In this document: one piece after another, positions 40,093 through 50,541 of the stretch
Layout: every line of letters starts with the position of its first letter
How positions within the stretch are numbered: position 1 is the first letter of the stretch
From: Candidatus Methanoxibalbensis ujae
Lineage (GTDB): Archaea > Halobacteriota > Syntropharchaeia > Alkanophagales > Methanospirareceae
NCBI GenBank assembly: GCA_026134085.1
Contig: JAOQIN010000003.1
Coordinates: 31,335-95,334 of the forward strand
Direction of reading: 5' to 3'
Length of the DNA: 64,000 bases
Program-made: the position numbers and the translations under genes
The notes under the pieces: model-generated
Told to the model about the DNA's origin: nothing
What the model saw: the letters and a program-made list of their open reading frames with translations, nothing else
The model's database searches: none

Positions 40093-41382
40093 ATGCAGGA
40101 GAACACAACCACAAAATATATAGTTCATGCTCAGTTCAAAGCGGAGGGTTTTGTTGAGAGATCGGATGTAGTGGGAGCGATATTTGGTCAGACGGAGGGG
40201 TTGCTTGGAGAGGATCTTGATCTGCGTGATCTGCAGAAGAGTGGCAGGATAGGCCGTATAGAGGTGACTGTATCCACGCATGGCGGGAAATCAAGTGGTG
40301 ATATTCTCATACCGTCGAGCCTTGACAAGGTGGAGACAGCTCTGCTCGCGGCTGCACTTGAGACCATAGATCGTGTGGGTCCGTGTATTGCGAGGGTTGA
40401 AGTGAAGAAGATAGAGGATGTCCGTGCGGAGAAGCGACGAAAGATAGTTGAGCGCGCGAAAGAGCTGCTGAGGCAGTTCACTGAGGAGAGCCTTGAATGT
40501 GAAAAGATGGTTGAAGAAGTGCGAGAAGCGCTTAAGGTGGAGGAGATAACGCAGTATAAAGGACTTCCAGCAGGTCCGAATGTTGAGAATGCGGATGCGA
40601 TAATCATCGTTGAAGGTCGTGCGGATGTTTTGAATCTGCTGAAATGCGGCATCCGGAATGTTGTTGCTGTGGAGGGCACGAACATACCTGAGGTTATCGT
40701 TGACTTATGCCGGAGAAAGACAGTAACCGCTTTCTTTGACGGAGACAGAGGCGGCGAGCTCATACTGAAGGAGCTGCTTCAGGTTGCTGATGTTGATTAT
40801 GTGGCTCTCGCACCTGAGGGAAAGAGCGTTGAGGACATGACATATAAAGAAATCGTGAAAGCACTGCAGAACAAGATCCCCGTGGAGCAGTATGAGCAGA
40901 TGTTGGAGAGGAAAGAGCATCAACAGCACAAACTTCGCCTCTCAAGAAAAAGAGGCCGAGACAGTGCCGCAGCCGCAGCAGATGCGGTTGAGGATGTGGG
41001 AGGCGGCGAGAGCGCAGCAGATGATGAAAAAAATACTCAATCCTCTCCCGCTCCTCTCACACAGCATCAGATGGAGCATCAGGGAGGCAAGCGCGCGATA
41101 ATGCAGTTTCTGAAAGCACTTCATGGCACATTCAACGCGGTCATGCTTGATGATTCATGGAACATCGTGATGGAGACATCAGTGAGAGAGCTCGTAAACA
41201 ATCTGAGGACATGTGAGGAAGTCACAGGCGTCGTCTTTGATGGAGTCATCACTCAACGCATCATAGATGTCGCAACAGAGAAACATATAAAATTCGTGGC
41301 AGGACTGAAAAAAGGAGAAATAGTGCGTGCTCCCGTATTTCTCAAAATATTCACGCTGTCAGATGATGCCGCATCAGGTTGA
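40093..41382 (+). CDS. dnaG: Archaeal DnaG-type primase
   Basis: KYIVHAQFKAEGFVERSDVVGAIFGQTEGLLGEDLDLRDLQKSGRIGRI, IIVEGRADVLNLLK, AFFDGDRGGELILKEL. Confidence 0.97.
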   Translation: MQENTTTKYIVHAQFKAEGFVERSDVVGAIFGQTEGLLGEDLDLRDLQKSGRIGRIEVTVSTHGGKSSGDILIPSSLDKVETALLAAALETIDRVGPCIARVEVKKIEDVRAEKRRKIVERAKELLRQFTEESLECEKMVEEVREALKVEEITQYKGLPAGPNVENADAIIIVEGRADVLNLLKCGIRNVVAVEGTNIPEVIVDLCRRKTVTAFFDGDRGGELILKELLQVADVDYVALAPEGKSVEDMTYKEIVKALQNKIPVEQYEQMLERKEHQQHKLRLSRKRGRDSAAAAADAVEDVGGGESAADDEKNTQSSPAPLTQHQMEHQGGKRAIMQFLKALHGTFNAVMLDDSWNIVMETSVRELVNNLRTCEEVTGVVFDGVITQRIIDVATEKHIKFVAGLKKGEIVRAPVFLKIFTLSDDAASG

Positions 41383-41425
41383 TCCTCTCCAGCCCTCCAG
41401 CTCTCCAGCCCTCCAGCGGATCCCT

Positions 41426-41520
41426 TCATGGCATCATCGTGGCACCCTCATGGCATCATCGTGGCACCATCATGGCATCATCGTGGCACCATCATGGCAT
41501 CATCATGGCATCATGGCATC
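41426..41520. repeat. 22-bp tandem repeat between convergent genes
   Basis: TCATGGCATCATCGTGGCACC(C/A) x3 plus a degenerate partial unit. Confidence 0.9.
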
Positions 41521-42488
41521 ATTCTCCGCCACATCTTGCCCCCGGCATCACGCACAATTCGTGCTCTCAGCTTGCAGAATGCGCACACATCGGATGATGA
41601 GACTTCACCGCACACACTGCACACACCGCACACGCCTCTTTCCCCAATGGTCTCCTCAGATGATGCCTCAGATGCGAGTTTTGCGATGCCCCTCACGAAA
41701 TTTTGCGTAAATCCTGTTTTTCTTCTCTCTATTTCGCGAACTATGTCCTTCCAATCATCTCTGTGTGGTGCGAAAGGGCATCTGTCCTCAAGCAATGGCA
41801 GATTTTCCGCACTGACATAGAGCCTGTTCTCCTCCTCCGTGCGCTCAAAAAGAGGGCGTGCTTTCGTCACAACGGATTCTGCGAATGATTCTGCTCTCGG
41901 CTTGAACTTCAGGATCCATGATATATTTCCGCCAACGATATTTTTCAGCGCAAATGCAGCAATATCATCAGATGTGTGCCCGGTGACGACGACATCAAAG
42001 CCGTGCATGCGTGCTGTCCGATTCATTATATATCGCTTGGCTGTTCCACATGCAGCACATCGCTTCCGCATGCGAGCATCTTTTATCGTAAATCCGAAAT
42101 CCGCAAGATTCACTGTGAGAAGAGGCATCTCAATCATTTCTGAGAGCTCTTTCACAACTTTCTCCGCTCTGTCTGAGTATTCACCAGTGCCCAGGTTTAT
42201 GTGGAGCATCTCAAGCGACCAGTTGAAATCATTTATTTTTTTGAGCACATGTGCAAGCGCTACACTGTCCTTCCCTCCTGAAACAGCAATGAGAACACGC
42301 TCATTTTCTCGCAATATGCAATGTCTCTTTATGCTCCGTCTGACAAGCGCCTCATAAAACCGAGGATAACATGCCTCACATAGAGAAATGCGATATGTCC
42401 TGAATGTTGTCACCGCAGGCTTGCCACATTTGTCACATCTCACATCTCGCATGCCTCCCCTTTCCTCTGCTTTCTTTTCTTCTTCCAC
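41511..42488 (-). CDS. Ncs6/TtuA-family tRNA thiolation protein
   Basis: CDKCGKPAV, RVLIAVSGGKDSVALAHVL, CAACGTAKRYIMNR, VVTGHTSDDIA, C-terminal CxxC pairs. Confidence 0.9.
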   Translation of the reverse strand: MEEEKKAEERGGMRDVRCDKCGKPAVTTFRTYRISLCEACYPRFYEALVRRSIKRHCILRENERVLIAVSGGKDSVALAHVLKKINDFNWSLEMLHINLGTGEYSDRAEKVVKELSEMIEMPLLTVNLADFGFTIKDARMRKRCAACGTAKRYIMNRTARMHGFDVVVTGHTSDDIAAFALKNIVGGNISWILKFKPRAESFAESVVTKARPLFERTEEENRLYVSAENLPLLEDRCPFAPHRDDWKDIVREIERRKTGFTQNFVRGIAKLASEASSEETIGERGVCGVCSVCGEVSSSDVCAFCKLRARIVRDAGGKMWRRMMP

Positions 42489-42582
42489 TCTCCTTTTTCT
42501 TCCTGCCCGCCATCACTTCCCGCCCGCCATCATCAGCTCAGGTCGCTGCCGCATCTTACCGATATCAGAGCTCAGCTCATCA

Positions 42583-43293
42583 TCATATCTGATTGCGCAG
42601 TTCACGGATTTCAGGTGCGTTGCAGACATTTTCAGGCTTGCCGTTTGTGAGTTCGCATATAAGTGCTGTGAGCACATTTGCCTCTTCCTCCTTTCCGAGA
42701 GTTTCGCCGGATCCTGTCCGGTAGAACTTGCAGCCGAGGACGATTGTCGGATATCCTCCCGTGGAGAACCTGGAGAATATGTCGCGATCGGCGTTTGTGT
42801 CGTTGTAATTGTCATGCACGGATATGTGCCCTTCAAATTTTGCGGTGACATTTTTGAATATTGGATGCTCCCACACGCAGTGAGAACATCCGGGAATACC
42901 GAAGAAGTAAACGACAGGCTTGCCATCTTCCATGCATATATCGCTCTCGCTCACCATGAAATTCCCTATTGTCGGGATCGGAAACGCATAAGAAAGTATG
43001 GATTTTCCATCTTTTTGGATGAGATAGAAGACCTCCTCACGCGTGCCCCGAATTTCTGTGAGGTTCATCCTCACTCTATACAGGGAGGCATTGCTGACTG
43101 GCGTGACCTCAACAACATCTGCATTCACACCCATGCGCGATAATATATTCAACGCATTCTCTCCCGCCTCATGAGGGCTTATTACAGCTTTTTCAGACGG
43201 CGCGACTTGAGATGCATACACGAAGCCGACTGCAATGCCAACGCCCACACCGCATATTGCTGCGAGTATTGCGACCACAACATATCTTTCCAT
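42583..43293 (-). CDS. Membrane-anchored thioredoxin-like protein
   Basis: N-terminal TM; VVYFFGIPGCSHCVWEHPIFKNV; TGGYPTIVLG. Confidence 0.7.
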   Translation of the reverse strand: MERYVVVAILAAICGVGVGIAVGFVYASQVAPSEKAVISPHEAGENALNILSRMGVNADVVEVTPVSNASLYRVRMNLTEIRGTREEVFYLIQKDGKSILSYAFPIPTIGNFMVSESDICMEDGKPVVYFFGIPGCSHCVWEHPIFKNVTAKFEGHISVHDNYNDTNADRDIFSRFSTGGYPTIVLGCKFYRTGSGETLGKEEEANVLTALICELTNGKPENVCNAPEIRELRNQI

Positions 43294-43424
43294 GGGATAT
43301 CACATGTGATGCATTCTTAAAATTCCTTATGCTTGCGGAGGCTGTGCTGTGATTGATGCTGTGTGAGGCGGAGAATTGTAATGGCGCAATTTTTTTATAG
43401 AATGATGCGGAAGGGCGTGAGCGG

Positions 43425-44798
43425 ATGACTGTTGGGATCCTGGGAGGCGGACTAACGGGTCTGACTCTCGGCTTTCTGATAGAGGATTCGGAGATCCTGG
43501 AGAGGGAGAATGAGTGCGGTGGTCTCTGTCGTTCAACGAGCGAGGAAGGCTTCACATTTGACTGCTTCGGCTCTCACATAATATTCTCAAGAGATCGGGA
43601 AGTCTTGAATTTCATGCTGCGCATGCTGGGCGATAATGTTGTCAAGTGCAGGCGAAACACGAAGATCCTCTACAACGGGAGGCTCGTGAAATATCCATTT
43701 GAAAACGGATTGGCTGACCTGCCATTGCGTGAGAACCTGAAGTGTGTCGCCTCTTTTCTGTTTGCAAGGGCGAAGAAGTGCTTACACCGCTGCGACGGCT
43801 TTTCATCATTCCATGAATACCTTCTCGCAAATTTCGGCGGAGGGATCTCATCAAAATACCTTATTCCATACAACGAAAAAATATGGAAACGCCCGATAAG
43901 CGATTTGAACGCATCCTGGGCAGCGGGCAGAGTCCCCTCACCGAGCGTGTTTGATGTGCTCCGTTCATCTCTCGGCTTTAACTCGGAGGGTTACACACAT
44001 CAGTTGAACTTTTATTATCCAAAAAGAGGAGGGATAGAGGCATTAATAAACAGTATAGAGCGGAAATGCGCCGATAAAACCGTGTGTAATTTTGAAGTTA
44101 AGGCAATCTGGCACTCAAACGACAAGTGGTATGTCTCAAATGGAGAGGAATGCATGAAATATGATAAAATTGTGGCGACAATTCCTGTTTTTTCTGTTGT
44201 TGATGCGTTGAGAGAGGGGGGAGAAAATGTTCCTGCGAGCGTCGTTCATGCGTCAAGAGGGCTGTCTTTCAATTCGCTCATAACAGTCATGATCGGTTTG
44301 GAGGGGGAGCCTCCTGTGAATGCGAGGATAGAAATTGAGGAAGGTGCAGATGCTGAAACAGGCGAGAATATGAGAGGAATTTCATGGCTTTACATTCCCG
44401 ACGCAGACTGCCTGCCTCACAGGGTTGCGTTCCCTTCAAATTACAGCAAATATGTTGCGCCGGAGGGCAAGACAGCAGTGCTTGCTGAAATCACATGCGC
44501 ATGCGGAAGTAGTGGAATCTGGAATATGAGCGATCATGATATAATGGAAAGAACAATAAATGATCTGAATCGCAAGGGAATACTGAACAGAAATTACATA
44601 TGTTTCGCGAAAGTGGTGAGAGCCCCTCTCGCTTATATAATATATGACAGGAATTATGAGCGGAATGTATTGACTTTGAGAGAATATTTTGGGAAAAAAG
44701 GGATAATTCTCGCGGGCAGATTTGCAAAATTTGAGTATATGAACATGGATGATTGTGTGAAAGACGCTATTGAAATTGCGAGAATGCTGGTCGCGTGA
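43425..44798 (+). CDS. FAD-dependent amine oxidase/protoporphyrinogen oxidase-like protein
   Basis: VGILGGGLTGLTLGFLIED..ECGGLCRS; IILAGRFAKFEYMNMDDCVKDAIEIA. Confidence 0.85.
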   Translation: MTVGILGGGLTGLTLGFLIEDSEILERENECGGLCRSTSEEGFTFDCFGSHIIFSRDREVLNFMLRMLGDNVVKCRRNTKILYNGRLVKYPFENGLADLPLRENLKCVASFLFARAKKCLHRCDGFSSFHEYLLANFGGGISSKYLIPYNEKIWKRPISDLNASWAAGRVPSPSVFDVLRSSLGFNSEGYTHQLNFYYPKRGGIEALINSIERKCADKTVCNFEVKAIWHSNDKWYVSNGEECMKYDKIVATIPVFSVVDALREGGENVPASVVHASRGLSFNSLITVMIGLEGEPPVNARIEIEEGADAETGENMRGISWLYIPDADCLPHRVAFPSNYSKYVAPEGKTAVLAEITCACGSSGIWNMSDHDIMERTINDLNRKGILNRNYICFAKVVRAPLAYIIYDRNYERNVLTLREYFGKKGIILAGRFAKFEYMNMDDCVKDAIEIARMLVA

Positions 44799-45113
44799 TC
44801 GTGTGAGCTGTGAGTGAGTTGAGCGCGGAATATCTGCCTCCTCACCTCATCTGACTTGAAGCCTCACTGTCTGTGCATATGCATGGGCAACGGATGAAGC
44901 CGAGCTGCATGCGCCTGTTCCGCCACAAGCTTTTGCTGTTGCTTTCTCTTCGCAGACGCCACTTCTTGGTCACTGTCACTTTATTTTATTCTTATTTTTT
45001 TATTCTTATCTCTATTTTATCGCTTTATTTATCGCGCTCGCGCTGAGGGTTGTGCATATTGCGTTGTGCATATAAGGTGCATATAAATCATCAATCAATA
45101 TAGAGGGAGAAGA

Positions 45114-46703
45114 ATGAAATTTGACACGGAGCGGATAAAAGAGGAGATCTGCAAGGATTTTGAGCGTGTTTGGCTTGAAGGCTCCTCGTATATAGAGGAG
45201 AAGGGTTTGAATGAGCGTTTTCCTCGCTCTGTGATGAGGGAGCGGGTTGGAAGGTCGCATCCTGTATTTGACACAGTTCAGCGATTGAGGGAGGCATATC
45301 TGCGGATGGGCTTTGAGGAGGTTGTGAATCCGGTTTTTGTGAGTGAGGAAGATGTCAGGAAGCAGTTCTGGAAGGAATCTCTTGCGGTGCTTGACCGATG
45401 TTACTATCTTGCGGGTCTCCCACGACCTGACATTGGAATTTCGGAGGAGCGTATCACAGCGATTGAGAGACATCTCGGCAAAACACTTCGGGCTGATGAA
45501 ATTGAAGCGCTCAGGAGCACACTTCACAGATACAAGCGCGGCGAGATCGACGGTGATGACCTTCTCAACGAGATCTCCGCATCTCTGAATGTGAGTGACG
45601 CGGTTGTGGCTGCGATCATTGATGATGTTTTTCCCGAGATGGTTGAGCTATCTCCCGTCGCAACGAGTATGACGCTTCGCAGCCACATGACTTCAGGATG
45701 GTTCATCACGCTTAAGGCGCTCTGGGGGAAGAAGCCAACGCCCATAAAGCTTTTCTCAGTTGACAGATGCTTCAGGAGGGAGCAGCGTGAGGGAGAGACA
45801 AGACTTCGCAGCTATCATTCGGCGAGCTGTGTGATATGCGATGAGCATGTGAGCATTGACGAGGGTATGGATGTTGCGACCCGCCTCCTTTCTCAGTTCG
45901 GTTTCACGAGGATAAAGTTCAGGGAGGATGAGAAGCGCTCAAAATATTATGTTCCCGGGACGCAAACGGAAGTTTTCTGCTGGCATCCTCGCCGCAAAGA
46001 ATGGGTTGAAGTCGCCACATTCGGCATATATTCGCCCACTGCACTCTCGCAGTATGATATTCCCGTGCCTGTTATGAACTTTGGACTTGGTGTTGAGCGG
46101 CTTGCGATGATATTGTATGATGTTGATGATGTCAGAAAGCTTGTCTTTCCGCAGTTTCATGAGTGGCATCTCTCCGATATTGAGATTGCATGCATGATAC
46201 GCGTTGAGAGAACGCCAGTCACGAAGGAAGGTGAGCAAATTGCGAGGGGCATTGTGAGGATATGCGAGGAGCATGCGAACGCACAGTCGCCATGCGAGTT
46301 CCTCGCGTTCAGCGGTGAAATACTGGGAAGGCGTGTTGATGTGTATGTGGTTGAGCGGGAGGAGAACACTCGTCTTTGCGGTCCTGCGTTTTTGAATGAG
46401 GTTGTGGTGTATGATGGCTCAATATATGCGGTGCCCCGTGATGAAAAATGGAAATTCATGTTTGAAGATGGGATATCCACAAATATACGGTTTGTTGATG
46501 CGTTCGCAGCACTCGCCGCTCATGAAATTGAGAGAGGAGCATCAAATGTGCGTGTGAGAATTGTGAGAAGCGCATCAGACATAAACCTGCGCATAGATGA
46601 TGTTGCGGTCAGATATATCACAGCAAAAAACAGAAAAATAGACATCAGAGGTCCTGTATTTATCACAGTTGTCGCAAGGTGCAGTTCTGCTGTGGAAGAT
46701 TGA
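45114..46703 (+). CDS. sepS: O-phosphoseryl-tRNA synthetase
   Basis: MKFDTERIKEEICKDFERVW, RSHPVFDTVQRLREAYLRMGFEEVVNPVFV, TSMTLRSHMTSGWFITL, FSVDRCFRREQ. Confidence 0.95.
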   Translation: MKFDTERIKEEICKDFERVWLEGSSYIEEKGLNERFPRSVMRERVGRSHPVFDTVQRLREAYLRMGFEEVVNPVFVSEEDVRKQFWKESLAVLDRCYYLAGLPRPDIGISEERITAIERHLGKTLRADEIEALRSTLHRYKRGEIDGDDLLNEISASLNVSDAVVAAIIDDVFPEMVELSPVATSMTLRSHMTSGWFITLKALWGKKPTPIKLFSVDRCFRREQREGETRLRSYHSASCVICDEHVSIDEGMDVATRLLSQFGFTRIKFREDEKRSKYYVPGTQTEVFCWHPRRKEWVEVATFGIYSPTALSQYDIPVPVMNFGLGVERLAMILYDVDDVRKLVFPQFHEWHLSDIEIACMIRVERTPVTKEGEQIARGIVRICEEHANAQSPCEFLAFSGEILGRRVDVYVVEREENTRLCGPAFLNEVVVYDGSIYAVPRDEKWKFMFEDGISTNIRFVDAFAALAAHEIERGASNVRVRIVRSASDINLRIDDVAVRYITAKNRKIDIRGPVFITVVARCSSAVED

Positions 46704-46720
46704 CAGGAGGTGTTTGCGGC

Positions 46721-47356
46721 ATGTTGATTGTGGTGGCTGGCATGCCAGGTGCGGGCTCATCAACAGTGATCCAACGCGGTCTTGAGATGCTGCGCCACAT
46801 GCGTTCTTCAGATGCGGAAGCAGTTGAGAAATCTGAGGAGGCATCAGAGCGTGCCGAATTCGTGCATTTGAATTATGGGGATGTGATGTTTGAGATAGCC
46901 TCACAGGAAGGCATCATAAACAGGGATCAGATCAGAAAACTCCCTCATGAAACTCAGACACTCATACAGAAAAAGGCATGCAGGAGAATTGCGGACATGA
47001 GCAAAGATGCGAACATAGTCCTTGACACACATTGCACAATAAAAACACCTTTCGGATATCTTCCAGGTCTCCCTGCGGATGTCCTCCACGAGTTGTCTCC
47101 TCGCCTGTTCGTGCTCATAGAGGCCTTTCCTCATGAGATCGCAAGAAGAAGAAAGACAGATAAAACGAGAATGCGGGATGAAGAAGCGGAAGAGGACATA
47201 GCAGAGCATCAAGCAATGAACAGAGCAATCTCAATGGCTTACGCCTGCCTCACCGGCGCGCCCGTGAAAATTATTGAGAACCACGACGGCGAAATCGAAA
47301 AAGCAGCAAGAGAGTTCGCAGAAACTGTGATGAAGCTGCATACGCTGCAACACTGA
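46721..47356 (+). CDS. adkA: Archaeal-type adenylate kinase
   Basis: MLIVVAGMPGAGSSTV, FVHLNYGDVMFEIA, VLDTHCTIKTPFGYLPGLP; GGAGG upstream of ATG. Confidence 0.92.
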   Translation: MLIVVAGMPGAGSSTVIQRGLEMLRHMRSSDAEAVEKSEEASERAEFVHLNYGDVMFEIASQEGIINRDQIRKLPHETQTLIQKKACRRIADMSKDANIVLDTHCTIKTPFGYLPGLPADVLHELSPRLFVLIEAFPHEIARRRKTDKTRMRDEEAEEDIAEHQAMNRAISMAYACLTGAPVKIIENHDGEIEKAAREFAETVMKLHTLQH

Positions 47357-48318
47357 AGAGATTGCTGTGCACTGTGCTGAAGTGCTGAAGTGTGCTGAAG
47401 GAAAGAAGAGGGGAAAGGAGGCGATAACATGAAAGGTCTGGCTGTTATGTTCATTTTATCTTTCTGTTTCAACATGTGAAAGCGTGGCGAGGGCAGTCAG
47501 ACTGAATCCCAAACCGAATCCAGTTCAAATAAGAGGGGTTTCATATTTTTAATGATTGGGAGAGCATCTCCCGTCGCAATAATCAATTCTCCGCACAGAA
47601 ACACAGAAACACTTATAAACTAAAAAACATGAAAGAATCAGAAAAATAAATAAAACGAAATAAAAAGATCGAATGAAAAGAAAAAGGAAAGATTAATACT
47701 GAATAAATAAACAATTTCAATATTATTCTGAATCAATATTATTGAAACCAGAACAATACTTTTTTAAGTATGGACTATCTCTGAAAGACAGATTGTAGAA
47801 AATTTTACAAAATTGTAGAAACTGACTCTGTCTTTGGAAGAGCATTGTAATGAAAAACTGATAATCGTCGGAGCATAAAGCAGGTGAGGCAACAATAGGA
47901 ACTGGATGGGGTTTCAGATGCTGAATGATGAAGTGAGGAACCGGAGGATCAAGTGGCAGTTCACCATCCCTATTGGAATTGCACCCTGCCTTGATTTCTG
48001 GCGTCAAGAAGATGCGACACTCCAAGCCCCTCTCCATCCATCATCCAATGCAAAGACGTAAAGGAGAGAAGACAGGAAGCGACAACTCCAAAGCCATACA
48101 CCTCCTGGTCCGAAGAGGATGTTGAAAACATAGACTTCGCAACTTAAATGGCAACTTAAATGAACATAATGTGATGGTCACTTGGCTGACATCGCCATAG
48201 AGTGAGAGAGGTAAGTGGATTTATATCCCTATTTCCTCATTCAATTTCCTCATTAAAAGGAGCAAAGCCGAGAGCGGATTTCCTTTCCATTCCATTGCAT
48301 GATTCGTATGAATCTCCG

Positions 48319-48972
48319 TCAGATGCCCTCATATTTTCCTATCAATATCCATGAAATATGGTGATGAACTTCGCCATTGGCATGAGGTTCATAATATTCG
48401 TGCTCGTATAGCTCTTTGATATTTAGGAAAGCAAAATCCTCAATCAGTTCTTCTCTGGTGCAGAAATGAATATACACTTTTTCCTGAAATGAATTGTCAG
48501 AAACGGGAATGCCCTTTCCGTAATGTTCAGGATCTCTTACTGAAAGTGTGCTCAAGAACAGTAATCCGTTTGGTGCCAACGTTCTCATAATTGTTTTTCT
48601 GAGTTCTCCTCTTTCATCCTTTTTTAGGAGGTGATACAGGTTTGAGACAAATACAAGATCATATTTGCCATCTCTCAGCTCTGTGAAATTGCAGCACTCA
48701 AATTTTACATCGTCCACTTTTTGCGTTTTAAATGCCGTATCTGAGGCAATTTCTATAGCTTTTCTGGAAATGTCTATCCCCAAAATCCCGCATCCAAGAT
48801 TGTCCGAAAGGTAGAATACATCACGACCATACCCACAGCCAATGTCCAATATGCTAAATATTCTCTTTTTTAATTTACATTTCTGTAAGTATTTGACTGC
48901 AGCAATGGCCAACTCACTTGGTCTTTCTCCCCAAATATGTTCATTGCTTTTATACTCGTCATCCCAAAACAT
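48319..48972 (-). CDS. Class I SAM methyltransferase
   Basis: MFWDDEYKSNEHIWGERPSE, ILDIGCGYGRDVFYL. Confidence 0.9.
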   Translation of the reverse strand: MFWDDEYKSNEHIWGERPSELAIAAVKYLQKCKLKKRIFSILDIGCGYGRDVFYLSDNLGCGILGIDISRKAIEIASDTAFKTQKVDDVKFECCNFTELRDGKYDLVFVSNLYHLLKKDERGELRKTIMRTLAPNGLLFLSTLSVRDPEHYGKGIPVSDNSFQEKVYIHFCTREELIEDFAFLNIKELYEHEYYEPHANGEVHHHISWILIGKYEGI

Positions 48973-49147
48973 TTTCAGTCCCTCCTGCCGGCTACTCTTT
49001 TACTTTTCGGCGGACTTCACCATATCATAACCTGTGCTCAGATGAATCATTTAAATAAAAGGCGGGGACATGTGAAACAGAAAAAAGAAAAAATAGAAAA
49101 AGAATAAAAAAATAAAAAAAGAAAAGAAAAAAAAAGGAGGGAGAGAG

Positions 49148-49669
49148 ATGGGCGGGGGTTTGTTGAAGTTTGTTTTGCGTGTGATTCCATCGCTGATATT
49201 CGTCCTCTGTGTTCTCGCAGCATTCGCAACACACGAATTTTCGCTGAAATCAACGCTGTTATCGGCTTCTCCTGAAGAGATTCTTGCTGCGATGCTCCCT
49301 TCGCTGAACACAAGCATGAACGGGGAATTTATAGAAATTGTGGACTCAGGCACTGAAGGAGACAAAAGGTTCATCACGCTTTCAGCCCGCTCGCCTTTTC
49401 CTGCGAATCTGACGGTGAAATCTGGTTCGCTATACGCAGAAGGCGTTAAGTTCGAGTTAGTGGAGCCCGTTGAGATTCCTGCAGGAGGTTCTGCAATTCT
49501 GCGATTTGAAGCGCCGTTGGCTTCTTCCGCACAGCAAACCTTTGAGCCTGAAGTGAGCAAAATCACATTGAAAATGGATGTGAAAGGTGTGGAGATTGAA
49601 TTTAACAGCTTCGCAACGCAACTGTCGACAGCAGCGACAGCAGCGGAGGGTAAGAGCCGAAAGGGGTGA
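49148..49669 (+). CDS. Hypothetical membrane-anchored protein
   Basis: 173-aa ORF, N-terminal TM, RBS-like GGAGGG; translationally coupled to next ORF. Confidence 0.6.
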   Translation: MGGGLLKFVLRVIPSLIFVLCVLAAFATHEFSLKSTLLSASPEEILAAMLPSLNTSMNGEFIEIVDSGTEGDKRFITLSARSPFPANLTVKSGSLYAEGVKFELVEPVEIPAGGSAILRFEAPLASSAQQTFEPEVSKITLKMDVKGVEIEFNSFATQLSTAATAAEGKSRKG

Positions 49670-50340
49670 CGACAGTGGAAAACGCATCTGAGAGGCTCTG
49701 GAAGCGGTTGAACTTTTTTGGCGTTCTCGCAGGCATCTTGACACTTTTACTGCCGTTTTTGGGGCCATGGTGGCACCTCACCATCGGCACAGACGGCGGC
49801 ATTTTCAGCATCCGTGCATCTCCATTTGAATTTCAATTTCAATCCCTCATTCTCAACAAGCAGATTTCAACGGCAGAAACGACAGCATCATTCTTTCCTC
49901 TTTTCTGGTGGCTCAACCTCGCCTTCAAACTCTGTTATGTTTACTTCGGCGTTGCTCTACTCGCAGGCTCGCTTCTCTCACTCTCGGAGAAGCACGCTGA
50001 AAGTGCTGAGACGCTTGTCCGCTTCTCATCGCTGAAACTCCTCTGGCTCGTCGTCGCATTTGTCATCGTGCTCTTCATCACAACATTCATTGTGAATTCA
50101 GCACCTAAGCTCACAGGAGGTGCGATATCAGAAGATTTCTCCATGCCCTTTGCTGGAGTGGAGTGGCTCACTATGCCCTTCACTATGCCCTATGGCAATT
50201 TCCGCATATCTGCGCCTATCGATGTTGGTTTCACAAGCATTTTTGCAGTCGCTGTCATCGCATCGGCTCTTGGAATCGCAGCAAGAATATATCAGAGAAG
50301 GATGGGGTATCATCCTCATGAAAAACCGCAGGTGCAGTGA
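49666..50340 (+). CDS. Hypothetical multi-TM protein
   Basis: 224-aa ORF with several TM helices, overlaps previous stop. Confidence 0.6.
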   Translation: MTTVENASERLWKRLNFFGVLAGILTLLLPFLGPWWHLTIGTDGGIFSIRASPFEFQFQSLILNKQISTAETTASFFPLFWWLNLAFKLCYVYFGVALLAGSLLSLSEKHAESAETLVRFSSLKLLWLVVAFVIVLFITTFIVNSAPKLTGGAISEDFSMPFAGVEWLTMPFTMPYGNFRISAPIDVGFTSIFAVAVIASALGIAARIYQRRMGYHPHEKPQVQ

Positions 50341-50541
50341 GGAAGTGCAATTATATTTTTCTTGCTGCGACATTCAAGTGAGCGATCCATAGATTTATTG
50401 CTCCTTTCGTCTGCTCCAGAAGCCATGTATTTGGATGGACGCAGTCCAGGTTCGGCATGCGGAACAGGCGATCCCTGAATGATGAGAAGCCAACGAAAGA
50501 AGAGTGAGAGCACGAAAGAAGAATGAGGGCACGAAGGAAGA

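Noticed and set aside
41426-41520. CRISPR array candidate
   Set aside because: 22-bp units are directly adjacent with no unique spacers and no cas genes nearby.
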